Below, piece after piece: positions 1 to 8,590 of a stretch of DNA of 64,000 nt (position 1 is its first letter; every line of letters starts with the position of its first letter). Below the pieces are notes generated by a model. The model worked only from the letters and a program-made list of their open reading frames with translations. It was not told the origin of the DNA and did not search any database. The translations under genes were made by a program, and so were the position numbers. Source of the DNA: TMP-24 sp041397305. GTDB lineage: Bacteria > Pseudomonadota > Alphaproteobacteria > Rhodobacterales > Rhodobacteraceae. Location: contig JAWKWX010000002.1 in the NCBI GenBank assembly GCA_041397305.1, forward strand, positions 502,195-566,194, given 5' to 3'.

Positions 1-2029
1 GCCGGATCATCGGCAGGGGTGCCGGCTCCAGCCCCTCGTTCACCCGCACCATCACCTCGTGCCAGATCTCGGCGGGCAGGCCGCCGCCGGTGGTGCCCTT
101 CAGCGGCGTATTGTCATCGTACCCCATCCAGACACCGACCACGTAATCGGCGGTGAAGCCGATGAACCAGGCGTCGCGCGCCGATTGGGTGGTGCCGGTC
201 TTTCCCGCCGCGGGCCAGCCATCAAGCCGGGCGCGGCGCCCGGTGCCGCGCTCGACCCCCTGGTTCATCATGTAGATGAGCTGGCGGGCGGCATGTTCGG
301 AGATCACCCGCTCGCGTATCCCGCCTTCCTGGCCGAGGAAAGGCTCATTCTCGCCCTTGAAGCGCAGTTCGATCAGACCATAGGGCTTCACCGCCGAGCC
401 GCCGTTCAGGATGCCCGCATAGGCGCCGGTCATCTCGATCAGCGTCGATTCCGACACGCCCAGAACCACCGCCGGCCCTTCGGCAAGTTTTGACGCAAAG
501 CCGAAACCCTGAGCGACCGCCCTCACCGCATCGAGCCCCGCCATCTGCGACACCCGTACCGTCGCGGTATTGACCGACCCCGCGAGCGCGTCGGTCAATG
601 TCATCGGGCCACGGAAACCGGGGTCGTAGTTCTTCGGGCACCAGTCGCCCGACCCCGGCGTATAGATGCAGATCGGCGCATCATCGACGATGGTATTTTC
701 GGTATAGCCAAGGTCGAGTGCCGCGGCATAGACGAAGGGCTTGAAGGTCGACCCTGTCTGGCGAAGCGCCTGCGTCGCGCGGTTGAAGGCGCCGGGCCCC
801 TGAACCTCGCGCCCGCCGACCATGGCGCGCACCGCACCGTCGGCCGACATCACGACGATTGCCGCCTCGGCCTTGGACCCTTCCTTCAGCTTTGTCGAGA
901 AGACCTGTTTCAGAGCCTCTTCCGCCGCCGACTGGATGCGCTGGTCGAAGGTCGTCTCGATGATCACATCCTCTGTCGTGTCATTGGTCAGGAAGGCCGG
1001 TCCCGTCTCCATCACCCAGTCGGCGAAGAAACCGCCCGCCTTCTGCGCCGCCGCCTTCGACAGTTTCGCCGGATTGGCCAGCGCATCCTTGTATTCGCTG
1101 TCGGTCAGATAGCCCTGATCGCGCATCAGTCCGAGAATCACCTCCGCCCGGTCGCGGGCGCGTTCGAGGTTCGTCGTCGGCGCATAGCGTGACGGCGCCT
1201 TCAGTAGCCCCGCCAGCATCGCGGCCTCCGAAGGGGTCACATCATTCGCCGACTTGCCGAAATAGCGCTGCGCCGCCGCCTCGAACCCCCGGGCGCCCGC
1301 ACCGAGATAGGCGCGGTTGAGGTAAAGCGACAGGACCCCGTCCTTGCCGTACTTGGCCTCAAGCGCCATCGCATAGGGGATTTCCTTCAGCTTGCGCTTG
1401 ATGCCGCCCGACCGGCAGTCGGCCTCGTAATCGGCTTCGGTCTTCCATTGCGCCGGATCGTACTTGACGCCGAGGCAGAGGAGCTTCGCGAGCTGCTGGG
1501 TGATGGTAGACCCGCCGTTGCCTTCGAACGGCCCCCTGCCTTCGCTCATGTTGATCCGGATCGCCGAGGCGATGCCGCGCGGGCTGATGCCGAAATGGCG
1601 GTAGAAGCGCTTGTCCTCTGTCGCGATGATCGCGTTCTTGAGGTAGGGCGACACCGTGTCGCCATCGATGGAGCCGCCGAAAGTCTCGCCCCGCCAGGCA
1701 AAGACCTTGCCGTCACGGTCCAGGAGCGTGACCGAGCCGCGCACCCGGGCGTCGATCAGGTCGTCATAGGGCGGCAGCTGCGAATAGTAATAGTAGGTGA
1801 TCCCCCCGAGGCCCAGGGCGGCGACGAGGCCCACGCGCCAGGTCATGGTCCAGACCAGTCCGATGAGGCCGAAGATCAGCCGGGTGAAGATATTGCCCCC
1901 CCGCGCCCGGCGCGGGCGCTTCGGCTTCTTCGGCGGCCGGGCCTTGGGCGCGGGTTTGGGTGCGGGCCGTTTCGCGCCATAGCGCCTGTCGGCGACGAGC
2001 CTGCCGTTGCCCCCGTTCTGACCTGCCAT
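1..2029 (-). CDS. Penicillin-binding protein 1A family, bifunctional transglycosylase/transpeptidase (3' end cut by window)
   Basis: This is a class A penicillin-binding protein that polymerises and cross-links peptidoglycan at the outer face of the inner membrane. The 676 codons visible begin with a very basic, proline-rich cytoplasmic tail (about residues 15-45) and one membrane anchor (about 48-80). A GT51 transglycosylase domain follows, with EDKRFYRHFG near residue 136 and a GGSTITQQLAK motif. The transpeptidase domain carries STFK (near 426), SVN and KTGTTQ (near 608). The start is the ATG at 2029-2027. The gene runs off the left edge, so the C-terminus is missing. A 249-base gap separates it from the divergent glnK. 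Subfamily (PbpA/MrcA-like) is inferred from domain order only. Confidence 0.93.
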   Translation of the reverse strand, partial: MAGQNGGNGRLVADRRYGAKRPAPKPAPKARPPKKPKRPRRARGGNIFTRLIFGLIGLVWTMTWRVGLVAALGLGGITYYYYSQLPPYDDLIDARVRGSVTLLDRDGKVFAWRGETFGGSIDGDTVSPYLKNAIIATEDKRFYRHFGISPRGIASAIRINMSEGRGPFEGNGGSTITQQLAKLLCLGVKYDPAQWKTEADYEADCRSGGIKRKLKEIPYAMALEAKYGKDGVLSLYLNRAYLGAGARGFEAAAQRYFGKSANDVTPSEAAMLAGLLKAPSRYAPTTNLERARDRAEVILGLMRDQGYLTDSEYKDALANPAKLSKAAAQKAGGFFADWVMETGPAFLTNDTTEDVIIETTFDQRIQSAAEEALKQVFSTKLKEGSKAEAAIVVMSADGAVRAMVGGREVQGPGAFNRATQALRQTGSTFKPFVYAAALDLGYTENTIVDDAPICIYTPGSGDWCPKNYDPGFRGPMTLTDALAGSVNTATVRVSQMAGLDAVRAVAQGFGFASKLAEGPAVVLGVSESTLIEMTGAYAGILNGGSAVKPYGLIELRFKGENEPFLGQEGGIRERVISEHAARQLIYMMNQGVERGTGRRARLDGWPAAGKTGTTQSARDAWFIGFTADYVVGVWMGYDDNTPLKGTTGGGLPAEIWHEVMVRVNEGLEPAPLPMIR

Positions 2030-2278
2030 GCCTCACACCGTTCTTATGCCTTTGGCGCGCGACAATAGACCCTTCGCGCCGGGATGTGGAGCCTTGCGAG
2101 AGGCGTATCAAGTCCGCGGAACGGTGAAAGTTTGGGCAGCCTTCCCCCTTCTTGCCGGTTTTTCAGCATTCTGACGCTCCCGAGCCCGCCAGAACCGGCG
2201 AAATCTTGCCTTGCCGCACCGCAGCAATCCCATTGAGGGCGGGTCGGCGCGATCCGGCAGCGGGATATGGAGGCAAGC

Positions 2279-2617
2279 GTGAAACTGATCATAGCGGCGA
2301 TCAAGCCCTACAAGCTCGACGAGGTGCGCGAGGCGCTGGTCGCCATCGGCGTGCGCGGCATGATGGTGACCGAGATCAAGGGCTTTGGCACCCAGTCGGG
2401 TCATACCGAGATCTATCGGGGCGCCGAATATGCCGTGAATTTCGTCCCCAAGGCGCGGCTGGAGATCGCCGTGCCCGACAATCTCTCCGACGAGGTGGTC
2501 GAGACGATCGCCCGGACCGCCCGAACCGACAAGATCGGCGACGGCAAGATCTTCGTCCTCGACCTGAAACAGGCGCTGCGCGTCCGGACCGGCGAGACCG
2601 GCGACGACGCCCTCTGA
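2279..2617 (+). CDS. glnK: Nitrogen regulatory protein PII, GlnK type
   Basis: This is a 112-residue PII signalling protein that senses 2-oxoglutarate and ATP/ADP and controls the ammonium channel encoded next to it. I place the start at GTG 2279: a GGAGG at 2269-2273 sits 5 bases upstream, and this start puts the T-loop tyrosine of EIYRGAEY exactly at residue 51, the site uridylylated by GlnD. The in-frame ATG at 2267 overlaps the ribosome-binding site and would add four residues. The N-terminal KLIIAAIKPYKLDEVREAL block and the C-terminal TGE motif are typical. It lies 27 bases before amtB, the standard glnK-amtB pair. Confidence 0.96.
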   Translation: MKLIIAAIKPYKLDEVREALVAIGVRGMMVTEIKGFGTQSGHTEIYRGAEYAVNFVPKARLEIAVPDNLSDEVVETIARTARTDKIGDGKIFVLDLKQALRVRTGETGDDAL

Positions 2618-2644
2618 CCAACGCGTGACAAAAGGATGTCCCCC

Positions 2645-3955
2645 ATGAAGCTCAGATATCTCATCCCCGCGCTCGCGCTCGCGGCGCCCGCCGTCGCACA
2701 AGAGACCGCCGAGGTGGTTCCGATCATGGACAAGGGCGATGTGTCCTTCATGATGATCGCGACTGTCCTCGTGCTGTTCATGACGCTGCCGGGGCTTGCG
2801 CTCTTCTACGGCGGTCTCGTCCGGCAGAAGAACATGCTGTCGATCCTGATGCAGACGACAGTCGTCGCCTGCCTCGTCATGGTCCTGTGGGTGACCTACG
2901 GCTATTCCGTCACGTTCGGCGGCGGCACCAGCGCCTTCTGGGGCGGCACGGCGAAACTCTTCCTGCGCGGCGTGACGCCCGACAGCATGGCCGCGACCTT
3001 CAGCGCGGGCTATGTGATCCCCGAATATGTGTTCGTCGCCTTCCAGATGACCTTCGCCGCGATTACGCCCGCGCTGATCATCGGCGCCTTCGCCGAACGC
3101 GTGCGGTTCTCTGCCGTCCTTCTCTTCTCAGCGCTCTGGGTCACCTTCGTCTATTTCCCCATCGCCCACATGGTCTGGGACGCGAACGGACTTCTGTTCA
3201 AGATGGGCGCCATAGACTTCGCGGGTGGCACGGTGGTGCATATCAATGCGGGCGTTGCCGCGCTGGTCGGCTGCCTGGTGATCGGGCCGCGCATCGGCCT
3301 CGGCAAGGAAAATATGGCGCCCCATTCGATGGTGATGACGATGATCGGCGCCTCGATGCTCTGGGTCGGCTGGTTCGGTTTCAACGTGGGCTCGAACCTC
3401 GAAGCCAACGGCGGCGCATCGCTTGCCATGATCAACACTTTCGTCGCCACCGCCGCCGCGACGCTGGCCTGGTCGGTGATCGAGGCCGCGTCGCGCGGCA
3501 AGGCCTCGATGCTGGGCGCGGCGTCGGGCATGGTCGCGGGCCTTGTCGCCGTGACGCCCGCCTGCGGCACCATCGGCCCGATGGGCGCGATCCTGCTGGG
3601 CGCGCTTGCCGCCGCTGCCTGCTACTTCTTCGTCACCACGGTGAAGAACATGTTCCACTATGACGACAGTCTGGACGTCTTCGGCGTGCATGGCGTGGGC
3701 GGGATCGTCGGCGCGGTAATGACCGGGGTCTTTTCCTCGGCCACGCTCGGCGGCGTGAAGGGTGACGATTATTCCATCGCCGCGCAGGTCTGGATCCAGA
3801 TCGAGGCGGTCGCGATCACCATCGCCTGGACCGGCATCGTTTCATTTGTGCTCTACAGGATCGTCGACAGGATGGTTGGCCTGCGCGTCGATCAGGACAG
3901 CGAACGCCAGGGGCTCGACCAGACGGCGCATGGCGAAAGCGCCTATCACGGCTGA
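2645..3955 (+). CDS. amtB: Ammonium transporter AmtB
   Basis: This is an inner-membrane ammonium channel of the Amt/Mep/Rh family, 436 residues, with a cleavable signal peptide (about residues 1-20, ending AAPAVAQ) and about 11 membrane segments. The two pore histidines are recognisable in PIAHMVWD and DVFGVHGVGG. The motif DFAGGTVVHINAG is the family signature. ATG 2645 is preferred over the in-frame ATG at 2636 because AAAGGA (2631-2636) lies 8 bases before 2645 and overlaps 2636. Flux is expected to be gated by the GlnK encoded just upstream. A strong hairpin terminator follows. Confidence 0.96.
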   Translation: MKLRYLIPALALAAPAVAQETAEVVPIMDKGDVSFMMIATVLVLFMTLPGLALFYGGLVRQKNMLSILMQTTVVACLVMVLWVTYGYSVTFGGGTSAFWGGTAKLFLRGVTPDSMAATFSAGYVIPEYVFVAFQMTFAAITPALIIGAFAERVRFSAVLLFSALWVTFVYFPIAHMVWDANGLLFKMGAIDFAGGTVVHINAGVAALVGCLVIGPRIGLGKENMAPHSMVMTMIGASMLWVGWFGFNVGSNLEANGGASLAMINTFVATAAATLAWSVIEAASRGKASMLGAASGMVAGLVAVTPACGTIGPMGAILLGALAAAACYFFVTTVKNMFHYDDSLDVFGVHGVGGIVGAVMTGVFSSATLGGVKGDDYSIAAQVWIQIEAVAITIAWTGIVSFVLYRIVDRMVGLRVDQDSERQGLDQTAHGESAYHG

Positions 3956-3974
3956 TCGCAGATTCGAAAAGGCC

Positions 3975-4001
3975 AAAGGCGGGGCAAGCGCCCCGCCTTT
4001 T
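3975..4001. terminator. Bidirectional rho-independent terminator between amtB and the aminotransferase
   Basis: An 11-base perfect stem (AAAGGCGGGGC at 3975-3985 with GCCCCGCCTTT at 3990-4000) has a 4-base loop AAGC. It ends in a T run on the plus strand, and the mirrored A run serves the minus strand. It lies between two convergent genes and touches the stop codon of the minus-strand aminotransferase at 4001-4003. Confidence 0.85.
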
Positions 4002-5182
4002 CATATTCCGACGGCGAGGATCGCACGCGCCAGAATCGGCACGGTGGTCCGGTTCAGGCCCGCGATGTTCAGGCGGCTGTCGCCCACCATATAGATCGCA
4101 TGTTCGGCCTTCAGCCGCTCCACCTGCTCGGGCGTGGCGCCGAGGCGCGAGAACATGCCACGATGCTGGGCGATGAAGCCGAACCGGTCGGAGCCGGACA
4201 GCGTGCGCAGTTCCGCCGCCAGCTGCTCGCGCAGCGCCAGCATGGTCAGGCGCACTTCTTCCAGCTCTGCCATCCAGTCGGCGCGCAGCGCCTCGTCGGT
4301 CAGGATGGTCGTCACCACCCGCGCGCCATGGTCGGGCGGGAAGGAATAGTTCTGGCGGTTGAGGAAATTGAGGTTCGCCTGGGTGACATCGCGGCCCCTC
4401 TCTTCGCCCAGCGCCATCAGCACACCCGTGCGTTCGCGGTAGATGCCGAAATTCTTCGAGCAGGAGGCGGCGATCAGCACTTCCGGCAGCCGTTCCGCGA
4501 TCAGCCGCGTGCCCGCCGCATCCGCCTCCAGCCCGTCGCCGAAGCCCTGATAGGCGATGTCGATGAAGGGCATGGCGCCGGTCCGCTCCAGAAGCGCCGC
4601 GACCTCCGCCCATTCCGGCAGCGTCAGGTTCGCCCCGGTCGGGTTGTGGCAGCAGCCGTGCAAGAGGACCACATCGCCCGCTGCAACGCCCTGAAGGTCC
4701 GCCATCATCCCCGCGAAATCGACCCCGCGCGTCTCGCCGTCGAAATAGCGGTAGGGCCGCCAGGTCATGCCAAGGTAATTCAGGATCGATGTGTGGTTCG
4801 GCCAGGTCGGGTCGGATACCCAGACCGTGGCACCTGGCGCCGCCATGCGGATCAGCTCGAATGCCTGACGGATCGCCCCCGTCCCGCCCGGCGTCCCGAC
4901 GGATGCGGGACGGATGCGGGACGCAGGCGGGCCAAGAACCAGACGCGCCATCGCCTCGTTATAGGCGGGCTCCCCGGCAAGGCCGGTATAGGTCTTGGTG
5001 TCCTGCGTCTCCCACAGTCGGCGCTCGGCCGCCTTCACCGCGCGCATCACCGGGGTGAGGCCGGTCGGATCCTTGTAGACGCCGACACCGAGGTCGATCT
5101 TGCCCGGCCGCTCGTCTGCCTTGAACTGGCCGATCAGCTGCAGGATCTTGTCCGCAGCTTGCGGTTTCAGTGCGTTCAGCAT
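4001..5182 (-). CDS. Aromatic/aspartate amino acid aminotransferase
   Basis: This is a 393-residue class I PLP-dependent aminotransferase of the AspC/TyrB subgroup, moving amino groups between aspartate or aromatic amino acids and 2-oxoglutarate. The GVGVYKD N-terminal block is typical, as are the HGCCHNPTG motif and the PLP-lysine motif SCSKNFGIYRERTG. The start is ATG 5182, with AAAGGA about 6 bases upstream; a longer reading to 5233 lacks homology. It lies 11 bases downstream of sseA on the same strand, so the two are probably co-transcribed. Substrate preference (TyrB versus AspC) cannot be decided from sequence by eye. Confidence 0.93.
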   Translation of the reverse strand: MLNALKPQAADKILQLIGQFKADERPGKIDLGVGVYKDPTGLTPVMRAVKAAERRLWETQDTKTYTGLAGEPAYNEAMARLVLGPPASRIRPASVGTPGGTGAIRQAFELIRMAAPGATVWVSDPTWPNHTSILNYLGMTWRPYRYFDGETRGVDFAGMMADLQGVAAGDVVLLHGCCHNPTGANLTLPEWAEVAALLERTGAMPFIDIAYQGFGDGLEADAAGTRLIAERLPEVLIAASCSKNFGIYRERTGVLMALGEERGRDVTQANLNFLNRQNYSFPPDHGARVVTTILTDEALRADWMAELEEVRLTMLALREQLAAELRTLSGSDRFGFIAQHRGMFSRLGATPEQVERLKAEHAIYMVGDSRLNIAGLNRTTVPILARAILAVGI

Positions 5183-5193
5183 GGCCCGTCCTT

Positions 5194-6042
5194 TCAGCCC
5201 TTCGCGACCTTCAGATCGCCGTACATGCCCCATTCGGCCCAGGCGCCGTCATAGAGCGAGTGGTCGCGCTTGCCCATGCGTTCAAGCGCAAGGCTCAGGA
5301 CCGCGGCGGTGACGCCCGATCCGCAGCTGGTGATCGCGGGTTTCTTCAGATCGACGCCCGCCGCCGTGAACACCTGCTCCAGCTCGGTCGGCGATTTCAT
5401 CGTGCCATCGGCATTCAGGACCGTGCGATAGGGCACGTTCACCGATCCCGGGATATGTCCTGACCTGAGGCCCGGGCGCGGTTCCGGCTCGTCGCCCGAA
5501 AAGCGCCCCGGCGAGCGCGCGTCAATGATCGCGTGGTCGCCCAGCTTCGCCGCCGCCGCGACCTGGGTCACGTCGCGCACCAGATGGGCCTGGCGCTGCA
5601 CGGTGATATGACGGTCGCGCACAATGGGCGGCATGTCCTCGACCGGGCGGCCCTCGGCCTTCCATTTCGGAAAGCCGCCGTCCAGCACGGCAACATCGGC
5701 CTTGCCCATCAGCCGGAAGGTCCACCAGACCCGCGCGGCGGAAAAAAGACCCGCACCGTCATAGACCACCACCTGATGACCGTCGCCCACGCCCATCGCC
5801 CGCATCCGGCTGATGAACATCTCCGGCGGCGGCGCCATGTGCGGCAGGCCGGAGCGCTGGTCCGCAATCGCATCGATATCGAAGAAGCGCGCGCCGGGTA
5901 TATGCGCTTCGGCATATTCCGCCTTCGGATCGCGCCCGGCATCGGGCAGATACCAGCTGGCGTCGAGGATCCGCAGATCGGGGTCCTTGAGATGCGCATC
6001 CAGCCAGTCGGTCGAAACCAGGGTCCGCGGATCGTCGGTCAT
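5194..6042 (-). CDS. sseA: 3-mercaptopyruvate/thiosulfate sulfurtransferase (tandem rhodanese)
   Basis: This 282-residue protein has two rhodanese domains. The inactive N-terminal domain contains GARFFDIDAI and DGAGLFSAARVWW. The C-terminal domain contains IDARSPGRFSG and the catalytic loop CGSGVTA (near residue 240), in which the cysteine carries the persulfide. The loop CGSGVT, rather than CRxGxT, points to 3-mercaptopyruvate rather than thiosulfate as donor. It is cytoplasmic, with no signal peptide. It is the first gene of a two-gene unit with the aminotransferase, a sensible pairing because 3-mercaptopyruvate comes from cysteine transamination. Confidence 0.93.
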   Translation of the reverse strand: MTDDPRTLVSTDWLDAHLKDPDLRILDASWYLPDAGRDPKAEYAEAHIPGARFFDIDAIADQRSGLPHMAPPPEMFISRMRAMGVGDGHQVVVYDGAGLFSAARVWWTFRLMGKADVAVLDGGFPKWKAEGRPVEDMPPIVRDRHITVQRQAHLVRDVTQVAAAAKLGDHAIIDARSPGRFSGDEPEPRPGLRSGHIPGSVNVPYRTVLNADGTMKSPTELEQVFTAAGVDLKKPAITSCGSGVTAAVLSLALERMGKRDHSLYDGAWAEWGMYGDLKVAKG

Positions 6043-6163
6043 GGTATTTCTCCTGCAACGGTTTCAGGGAATAGCCGCGGGAGGTCGGATGACGCAAGCG
6101 GGAGTTTCGCGGCAGGACTGCAGGATAGGGCAGCGCCATGCCCCACCCTGCATCCGATGCCTG

Positions 6164-6445
6164 TCAGGAGTTCTTTGCCATCATGCTCTTGAGAATGCCG
6201 ACGATCGCCATCAGCACACCACCACCGACACCGCCCGATGCGACCGAAGAGATGATCGATCCGATGTCCATCCCGGCTGCGGCATCAGCGCCGCCGAGCG
6301 AGCCGAGGATCTGCTGGCCGAGCCCGCCGCCGATGATCCCGGCAATCGAGTTTCCGATGGGCCCAAGATCGAGGTTCTTGAGGATCCGGCCCACGATATT
6401 GCCGCCGGCCGCCCCCGATAGGAGGCTGATGATAAGTTGTTCCAT
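6164..6445 (-). CDS. Small glycine-zipper-like hypothetical protein
   Basis: This is a 93-residue protein with no enzyme motif. It is dominated by glycine-rich hydrophobic stretches (GAAGGNIVG, IAGIIGGGLGQQ, GGVGGGVLMAIVGIL) that resemble membrane-inserting glycine zippers, and it ends with a short basic tail. The start is ATG 6445 with AGGAAGGA 10 bases upstream; a longer reading into 6538 has no support. Similar small proteins are common and unnamed in Rhodobacterales genomes (general knowledge, not checked). Function unknown. It stands alone between sseA and smpB. Confidence 0.75.
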   Translation of the reverse strand: MEQLIISLLSGAAGGNIVGRILKNLDLGPIGNSIAGIIGGGLGQQILGSLGGADAAAGMDIGSIISSVASGGVGGGVLMAIVGILKSMMAKNS

Positions 6446-6563
6446 GTTTACTCGTTCCTTCCTGTCGGGCCGATGTTCACGTCCGGCGGTCCGGCCCTTA
6501 CACGCCAGACAGGCGAACCCTGCCACGGGTTCGCACATCTGACAATCTTTACTCTGGGGAAGA

Positions 6564-7034
6564 TCAGTTCTGCTTCAAAAGCCGCTGTTTCTGGCGGTTC
6601 CAATCGCGCTTGGCCTCGGTTTCGCGCTTGTCGGCGACCTTCTTGCCCTTGGCCACACCGATCTTCAGCTTCACCCGGCCCTTGTGGTTGAAATACATGA
6701 CAAGCGGTACGAGCGTCATGCCCTCGCGACCGATCGCCTGCCAGAGGCGCGACAGTTCCTTCTTCGAGACGAGAAGCTTGCGCTTGCGCCGCTCCTCATG
6801 GCCGAACACCCCCGCCTGTTTGTAGGCGGCGATATAGCCGTTGATGAGCCACAGTTCGCCCCCCTCGACCGAGGCATAGCTTTCGGCGATGTTCGACTGT
6901 CCCGTCCTCAGCGACTTGACCTCGGACCCGGTCAGCATGATGCCGACCTCGAGATCGCTCTCGATGAAGTAATCGAACCGCGCGCGGCGGTTTTCGGCGA
7001 TCACCTTGTAATTGGGGTCGTGCTTTTCGGCCAT
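6564..7034 (-). CDS. smpB: SsrA-binding protein SmpB
   Basis: This is a 156-residue tmRNA-binding protein that delivers tmRNA to stalled ribosomes for trans-translation. The OB-fold core has typical blocks NRRARFDYFIE, GSEVKSLR, NIAESYA and NGYIA. The basic C-terminal tail (KRETEAKRDWNRQKQRLLKQ) is the part that enters the mRNA channel. The start is ATG 7034; the open frame extends further upstream without conserved sequence. It is divergent from the channel gene, with 60 bases between starts. Confidence 0.96.
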   Translation of the reverse strand: MAEKHDPNYKVIAENRRARFDYFIESDLEVGIMLTGSEVKSLRTGQSNIAESYASVEGGELWLINGYIAAYKQAGVFGHEERRKRKLLVSKKELSRLWQAIGREGMTLVPLVMYFNHKGRVKLKIGVAKGKKVADKRETEAKRDWNRQKQRLLKQN

Positions 7035-7094
7035 GATTGGGCTGAGATAGGCGAGCGCCGCGCCCGAGTCCAGCGGCGCCGGGGAGGAAGTGAG

Positions 7095-7538
7095 ATGGTG
7101 CTGCAAATCTTGATCGGCGCAAGTTTGATGCTGACCACCATTGCTGTTGCAGGGGCTTCGCTCTGGCGCGTTGAACTTTGGCTGCGGCAGCGCCACAACT
7201 GGCTGGTTGAGGCGCCGCATGGCCCGAAGCTCCTGATCCTGCTGTGCGCAGGGGCGATTTGGGTGATGGGTCTCTTGACGATCTGGGTCTGGCTCTGGGC
7301 GCTGACTTTCTATGCGCTCGAACTCTTTCCCGGGCTTGAACCTTGCGTCTATTTCGCGCTCGTCTCCTTCACCACGCTTGGCTACGGCGATGTGCTCCTG
7401 CCGCATGAATGGCGGCTACTGGGCGGCATGACCGCCGCGAACGGATTCCTGAATTTCGGCATTCTGGTTGCAAGCCTTACCGAAGCCTTGCGCAATGTCC
7501 GCCTTGCCCAGATCGCGCGCGGTGGGGCTCAGAAATAA
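7095..7538 (+). CDS. Two-transmembrane potassium-channel-like protein
   Basis: This 147-residue membrane protein has an N-terminal helix (about residues 1-22), a second helix (about 45-72), a pore loop and a third helix. The pore loop contains the selectivity-filter signature TTLGYGD (near residue 97), so it belongs to the ion-channel 2TM family (PF07885 type). No cytoplasmic RCK/TrkA or cyclic-nucleotide domain is attached. The start is ATG 7095 with GGAGGAA just upstream. Its last 10 bases overlap the 3' end of fliP on the other strand. Role inferred only: K+ conductance or osmotic response. Confidence 0.85.
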   Translation: MVLQILIGASLMLTTIAVAGASLWRVELWLRQRHNWLVEAPHGPKLLILLCAGAIWVMGLLTIWVWLWALTFYALELFPGLEPCVYFALVSFTTLGYGDVLLPHEWRLLGGMTAANGFLNFGILVASLTEALRNVRLAQIARGGAQK

Positions 7539-8314
7539 CTTCGAACAAGGGCGCCGGAGACAAGGCTCCAGCCGTCGGCGACAACGAAGAAGGCAAGCTT
7601 GAACGGCAGCGAGACGATGGCGGGCGGCACCATCATCATGCCCATCGACATCAGGATGGCGGAGACCACGAGGTCGATGATCAGGAACGGCAGGTAGAGA
7701 AGGAAGCCGATCTCGAAGGCGCGCGCCAGTTCCGACAGCATGAACGAGGGGACAAGCAGCGACAGGGGCGCGGTGGCCGGATCGGTCAGGCCCGCGGTCT
7801 CGGGGCGGAGCCCCGCGAGCGACGCGAGCGTGTCGGGATCGAGCCGCGCCGCCATGAAGGCGCGGAAAGGCCTGATCCCCGCCTCGAAAGCGGCGGCGAT
7901 GTCCATCTGTCCTTCCGACAGCGGCTTGCCGGCCTGAAGCCAGGCCTCGGTAAAGACCGGCTCCATGATGAACCAGGTGAGGAAGAGCGCCAGCGACACG
8001 ATCAGCATGTTCGGTGGCGATTGCTGCAGCCCGATCGCCTGCCTCAGGATCGCCAGAACCGTCACGATGAAGGGAAAGCAGGTGACCATTACCGCGATCC
8101 CCGGCGCGAGGCTGAGGACGGTGACAAGCGCGATCAGCGTCATCGACTGACCGGAAAGCGTCGGCGCCTCGCCCGCGGCCTGAAGGCCGCGGCCCGCGAG
8201 ATCGAGCAGATCGCCCGCCCCCGGCTGGTCCTGCGCAAGCGCCGGAAGCGTCGCGGCGGTCAGCGCCAGCAGGGCCAGCGGCAGAAGATGCCTGACTGCC
8301 GTCACTTTCACCAT
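7529..8314 (-). CDS. fliP: Flagellar type III export gate protein FliP
   Basis: This 261-residue core protein of the flagellar export gate assembles with FliQ and FliR in the inner membrane. It has a cleavable signal peptide (about residues 1-28, ALLALTAATLPALA). The FliP signatures FPFIVTVLAILRQAIGLQQ, PSFMLSELARAFEIGF and the C-terminal MGMMMVPPAIVSLPFK are present. It directly abuts fliN upstream. fliQ is not adjacent, although fliP-fliQ-fliR is the usual order; fliR lies in the second, plus-strand half of this locus. Confidence 0.96.
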   Translation of the reverse strand: MVKVTAVRHLLPLALLALTAATLPALAQDQPGAGDLLDLAGRGLQAAGEAPTLSGQSMTLIALVTVLSLAPGIAVMVTCFPFIVTVLAILRQAIGLQQSPPNMLIVSLALFLTWFIMEPVFTEAWLQAGKPLSEGQMDIAAAFEAGIRPFRAFMAARLDPDTLASLAGLRPETAGLTDPATAPLSLLVPSFMLSELARAFEIGFLLYLPFLIIDLVVSAILMSMGMMMVPPAIVSLPFKLAFFVVADGWSLVSGALVRSYF

Positions 8315-8590
8315 TCAGAGGCCGTCCTTCATATCGGCCACCTCGGTCAGGCGCACCGCCAGCTGGCCCGCGCGGTCGCCGTCCAGTTCGGTCAGCATGC
8401 CCCGCCCGATCAGCTTGTCGCCGACATAGAGATCGACCGGGTCCTCGACCCGCCGGTCGAGCGGCAGGACCGAATCGCGCGTCAGGCGCAGAAGGTCGCG
8501 CACCACCGGACGGGCGCGGCCGACCGAGATGGTGATGGTGATCGGAACCTGGGTGAAGGGGTTGCCCGCATCCGCGGCTGTTTCGCTCAT
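8315..8590 (-). CDS. fliN: Flagellar motor switch protein FliN
   Basis: This 91-residue protein is essentially one SpoA/C-ring domain (about residues 15-80), with typical blocks VPITITISVGRA, LLRLTRDSVLPLDR and VDLYVGDKLIGRGML. It forms the bottom of the C-ring together with FliM and FliG, neither of which is in this window. It overlaps the upstream FliH-like gene by 4 bases and is followed immediately by fliP. Confidence 0.93.
   Translation of the reverse strand: MSETAADAGNPFTQVPITITISVGRARPVVRDLLRLTRDSVLPLDRRVEDPVDLYVGDKLIGRGMLTELDGDRAGQLAVRLTEVADMKDGL

Noticed and set aside
1448..2068. A 206-codon plus-strand frame over the penicillin-binding protein gene
   Set aside because: It is antisense to a gene with complete transglycosylase motifs, has no family resemblance and no good start context.
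2030..2278. A sigma-54/NtrC promoter before glnK
   Set aside because: I looked for TGGC-N8-TTGC type spacing; the nearest match (CGGCGAAATCTTGC near 2197) has the wrong spacing.
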